Shown: positions 61,943-64,000 of the stretch, piece by piece
How positions within the stretch are numbered: position 1 is the stretch's first letter
Layout of the letters: each line of letters starts with the position of its first letter
Assembly: GCA_903918755.1 (NCBI GenBank)
Contig: CAIXFN010000028.1
Span: 62,001 to 126,000 of the forward strand
Source: an uncultured Pedosphaera sp.
Lineage (GTDB): Bacteria; Verrucomicrobiota; Verrucomicrobiia; Limisphaerales; Pedosphaeraceae
Length of the DNA stretch: 64,000 nucleotides
Direction: 5' to 3'
Position numbers and translations under genes: made by a program
The notes under the pieces: model-generated
The model's input: only the letters and a program-made list of their open reading frames with translations
What the model was told of the DNA's origin: nothing
Database searches by the model: none

Positions 61943-63457
61943 TTATTGCAACATCCGCAAATCATCCGGGGTCCGCGCCCGTTCAATGATCTCAGCATAA
62001 CGCGAAATGTCCTCCGGCGCGAATAAATCCAGCAGAGAAATGCGCACCGGCCCCTTCGCACCGCGCAAGGTGATGTGATCCCATTGGGCCGCTTCGACCT
62101 GGCCACGAAATTTCTGGATGCATTTGCCGCGCACCAGAGCCCGGGTGGTCGCGGGCGGTTCACTCAGTGCCCGGCGCACCGCAGCCTCCGCGGGCACGCC
62201 CCGCATGCCGCCAGCCTGCTCCAGGGCGTAATATAATCCGGCCGCCGGGTCCAACCGGTGGTATTCCAAATCGAGGCTTTGCAACCACGGGTCAGCGGAT
62301 TCGAGATTTTGATCCGCCTGAAATTCCCGGACCATCAGCAACTTGGCCACCCAGTCCAGGCGGTCCCGGCACCGCCGGTAATCGGTGGCCAAATCCTCCA
62401 GCACCAGTTCCCAATCCGCCACCAGGGCGGCGGTCTCGGGCGCGCTCAAATCGCAAGTCTGTCGCACCGCCGCGAGATACTCCCGCTGGACGGCCACCGC
62501 AGTGCTCGCGACACCCCCCGACAATTCCACCGGCCAACCAAAGGTCGGGTCCCGGGAAATCGCCGGCAAGGCGGCCAGCGGATTGGCCAGCCGCGGCCAC
62601 GACCGGAAGGGTTCCCGCGCGATGGCCTCCAAAACGAGGGCCATGGTGCCGACTTTCAACCGGGTGGCGAAGGGGGACATATTGGCATCCCCGATGATGA
62701 CATGAAACCGCCGGAACCGTTGCGGGTTCGCGTGCGGTTCATCCCGCGTGTTCACGATCGGCCGCCGCTGCATCGTGTCCACGCTTTGCAGTTCACTGAA
62801 AAAATCGCTGCGTTGGGCAATCTGAAAATCCGGCCGGAGGAAATGATCCTCCGTTTCCACCCCGAACTTGCCGGCGCCGGCGAAGATCTGCCGGGTGATC
62901 AGGAAAGCCTGAACGCCCTGAGCCAGCAGCGCCCAAGGCAGCGAGCGCGGGAGCAGATAGTTCTCGTGGCAACCGTAGCTGTGGCCCCGGAAATCGGTGT
63001 TGTTCTTGTAGAGCCGCACTGTCTGACCGCGCTCGACCGAAAGCTTTTCCGCGCAGGCCATCAGCAAGCGTTCCCCCGCGCGATCTTGGGCCAGCAGTTC
63101 ATCCAAGGTGGAACACTCCGGCGTGCAATACTCGGGATGGGCGTGGTCATTGTAAAAGCGGGCTCCGTTCGCCAGCACCAAGTCGCTCTTGATCTCCACG
63201 TAACTGAGTTCCCGCTGGGTGTCTTGGGCGAAGTAATTGGCTTCGTCGGTGTCCTGCCGCAATTCATCCACATGAAAGCCCCGCATATCCGCATGAGGAT
63301 CCTCGCTTTCGTAATCCCACCGCATCAGCACGCCCGGCGCGGCGGCACTGCGAACCAGGGCAATGGATTCCGCCACCACGTCCAGGTGCTCGTCCCCGTC
63401 CCGGGCGATTCCCATCTCCGTTTCCAGGCCAAAGACGATCGGTAAGGAGGGTTTCAT
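61943..63457 (-). CDS. dop: Depupylase/deamidase Dop
   Basis: Dop deamidates the C-terminal Gln of the modifier and also removes the modifier from tagged proteins. The 504-residue protein starts MKPSLPIVFGLETEMGIARD (Glu12 and Glu14 of the ligase fold). It has the long Dop-specific insert (about residues 45-95, SEDPHADMRGFHVDEL ... AQDTQRELSY) and then FYNDHAHPEYCTPECS with the catalytic Asp. The insert and the SYGCHENYLLPRSLP segment separate it from PafA. I chose the start at 63457; an upstream in-frame start lacks homology. It is the first gene of the operon in this window, and no ARC/Mpa ATPase gene precedes it on this strand before the divergent Fur gene. Confidence 0.93.
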   Translation of the reverse strand: MKPSLPIVFGLETEMGIARDGDEHLDVVAESIALVRSAAAPGVLMRWDYESEDPHADMRGFHVDELRQDTDEANYFAQDTQRELSYVEIKSDLVLANGARFYNDHAHPEYCTPECSTLDELLAQDRAGERLLMACAEKLSVERGQTVRLYKNNTDFRGHSYGCHENYLLPRSLPWALLAQGVQAFLITRQIFAGAGKFGVETEDHFLRPDFQIAQRSDFFSELQSVDTMQRRPIVNTRDEPHANPQRFRRFHVIIGDANMSPFATRLKVGTMALVLEAIAREPFRSWPRLANPLAALPAISRDPTFGWPVELSGGVASTAVAVQREYLAAVRQTCDLSAPETAALVADWELVLEDLATDYRRCRDRLDWVAKLLMVREFQADQNLESADPWLQSLDLEYHRLDPAAGLYYALEQAGGMRGVPAEAAVRRALSEPPATTRALVRGKCIQKFRGQVEAAQWDHITLRGAKGPVRISLLDLFAPEDISRYAEIIERARTPDDLRMLQ

Positions 63458-63597
63458 GCGGAATGGCCGGGACCTCCGGCCCCGCGCGGATGCAGGCGCA
63501 ACGGCATGCCCGGAACGTGCTTCAGGTGGGCCGGGAAGGCAATGGGGAAATTGGCCCGTTCCGGCAATCAAACGGCCGCTTCACACCTTAATGAGAT

Positions 63598-63612
63598 TTA
63601 GAATTATTCCAA
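63598..63612. promoter_or_regulatory. Per/Fur-type operator
   Basis: TTAGAAT-T-ATTCCAA is a 7-1-7 dyad, matching the known Per box (TTAGAATTATTCTAA in low-GC bacteria) at 14 of 15 positions. It ends 3 bp before the -35 box of the Fur-family gene, so autoregulation is likely. The divergent dop promoter region lies about 150 bp away. Confidence 0.75.
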
Positions 63613-63615
63613 ATA

Positions 63616-63643
63616 TTGACAAGTTGTGGAAACGTCATAAAAT
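63616..63643 (+). promoter_or_regulatory. Promoter of the Fur-family gene
   Basis: TTGACA (63616-63621) and TAAAAT (63638-63643) are separated by 16 bp. The start codon follows 9 bp after the -10 box, so the leader is very short or absent. Confidence 0.7.
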
Positions 63644-63652
63644 GTAGGCGTA

Positions 63653-64000
63653 ATGAGTGCTGATGACCATGCCAAAATCGAAACCTCGCTAAACCACCGT
63701 TTGGCGACCAGTGGATTCCGGTTCACGCCCCAGCGCCAGCATGTCTATGACGTGCTGATGCAAAAGCGGGACCATCCCACCGTGGAGGAGGTTTTCATCC
63801 GCGCCAAGACCGGCATGGCCGACATCTCCATGGCCACGGTTTACAACTGCCTGGACGCGCTCGTGAAATGCGGGCTGATCCGCCACGTGAATCTGGATCG
63901 GGGAGCCACCCGCTATTGCCCGAACATGAAGGAGCACTGCCACTTCTATTGCGAGGAGTGCAACGGGATTTTTGACATCGACTTTGTCGACGGCCCGGCC
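63653..64000 (+). CDS. PerR-like Fur-family regulator (3' end outside window)
   Basis: 116 residues are visible: a winged helix (LATSGFRFTPQRQHVYDVL, MADISMATVYNCLDAL) followed by the metal region LDRGATRYCPN, EHCHFYCEECNG and FDID. His41 (in DHPTVEE), Asp82, His95, His97 and Asp110 stand where PerR has its regulatory metal ligands, and C100/C103 form the first CxxC of the structural zinc site. That suggests peroxide sensing rather than iron sensing, but the C-terminus with the second CxxC is outside the window. The Per box upstream supports autorepression. Confidence 0.88.
   Translation, partial: MSADDHAKIETSLNHRLATSGFRFTPQRQHVYDVLMQKRDHPTVEEVFIRAKTGMADISMATVYNCLDALVKCGLIRHVNLDRGATRYCPNMKEHCHFYCEECNGIFDIDFVDGPA

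Overview
This is a high-GC bacterial chromosome segment, most probably from the phylum Verrucomicrobia (Pedosphaera/Limisphaera-like). Three things point there. It has a planctomycete/verrucomicrobial-type set of secreted cytochrome, DUF1549/DUF1553 and DUF1501 proteins (19.5-26.9 kb). It has Gram-negative LPS genes (kdsA, kdsC, lptA/lptC-like, lptB). It has a UBact-type (Pup-like) proteasome operon (58.8-63.5 kb), which is typical of some Gram-negative phyla and not of Actinobacteria.

Layout. 0-2.6 kb: minus-strand DUF3570 outer-membrane protein, ApbE flavin transferase and a thioredoxin-like protein cut by the window edge. 2.9-11.8 kb: a CoaB-like protein, a TPR membrane protein with a TPR-AAA ATPase, a sodium:solute symporter with a BNR propeller, and a GH42-like hydrolase. 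12.0-17.4 kb: a tight minus-strand operon kdsA-kdsC-lptA/C-lptB-rnhB-yraN. 17.8-19.1 kb: DAHP synthase behind what reads as a complete attenuator, with a 29-codon leader peptide rich in Phe/Tyr/Trp, an antiterminator pairing and a U8 terminator. 19.1-26.9 kb: two copies of a 92-bp repeat and the secreted cytochrome/DUF gene set.

27.0-36.9 kb is the accessory region. A tRNA-Gly(GCC) gene is followed by AT-richer foreign-looking DNA: a Pol-beta-fold nucleotidyltransferase overlapping a TIM-barrel (EndoIV/xylose-isomerase-like) gene, a decayed gene, a DUF262 + HEPN pair, an IS5-family element nested in an older relative, long degenerate repeats, and an antitoxin/toxin pair bracketed by 280-bp direct repeats.

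36.9-51.4 kb: DUF3052, a serine beta-lactamase-fold hydrolase, a BlaI/BlaR1-like pair with two visible dyad operators, two uncharacterised envelope genes, a beta-helix/PA14 protein, an FGE-sulfatase-fold protein, a CehA-type PHP hydrolase and an ACT-malic enzyme. 51.5-58.0 kb: an STM4011-STM4015 type cluster (two radical SAM proteins, a sulfatase-like hydrolase, an ATP-grasp protein, an LRR protein) joined to a DUF6745 protein and a small partner. It looks like an uncharacterised modification pathway.

58.8-63.5 kb: dop - UBact - prcB - prcA - pafA, all minus strand and largely translationally coupled. The 57-residue modifier gene overlaps prcB by 4 nt. Dop would deamidate its C-terminal Gln, PafA would ligate it to target lysines, and the 20S core would degrade the targets. 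The usual ARC/Mpa ATPase is absent from the operon. Divergent from dop is the start of a PerR-like Fur-family gene with a 7-1-7 Per box next to its own promoter.
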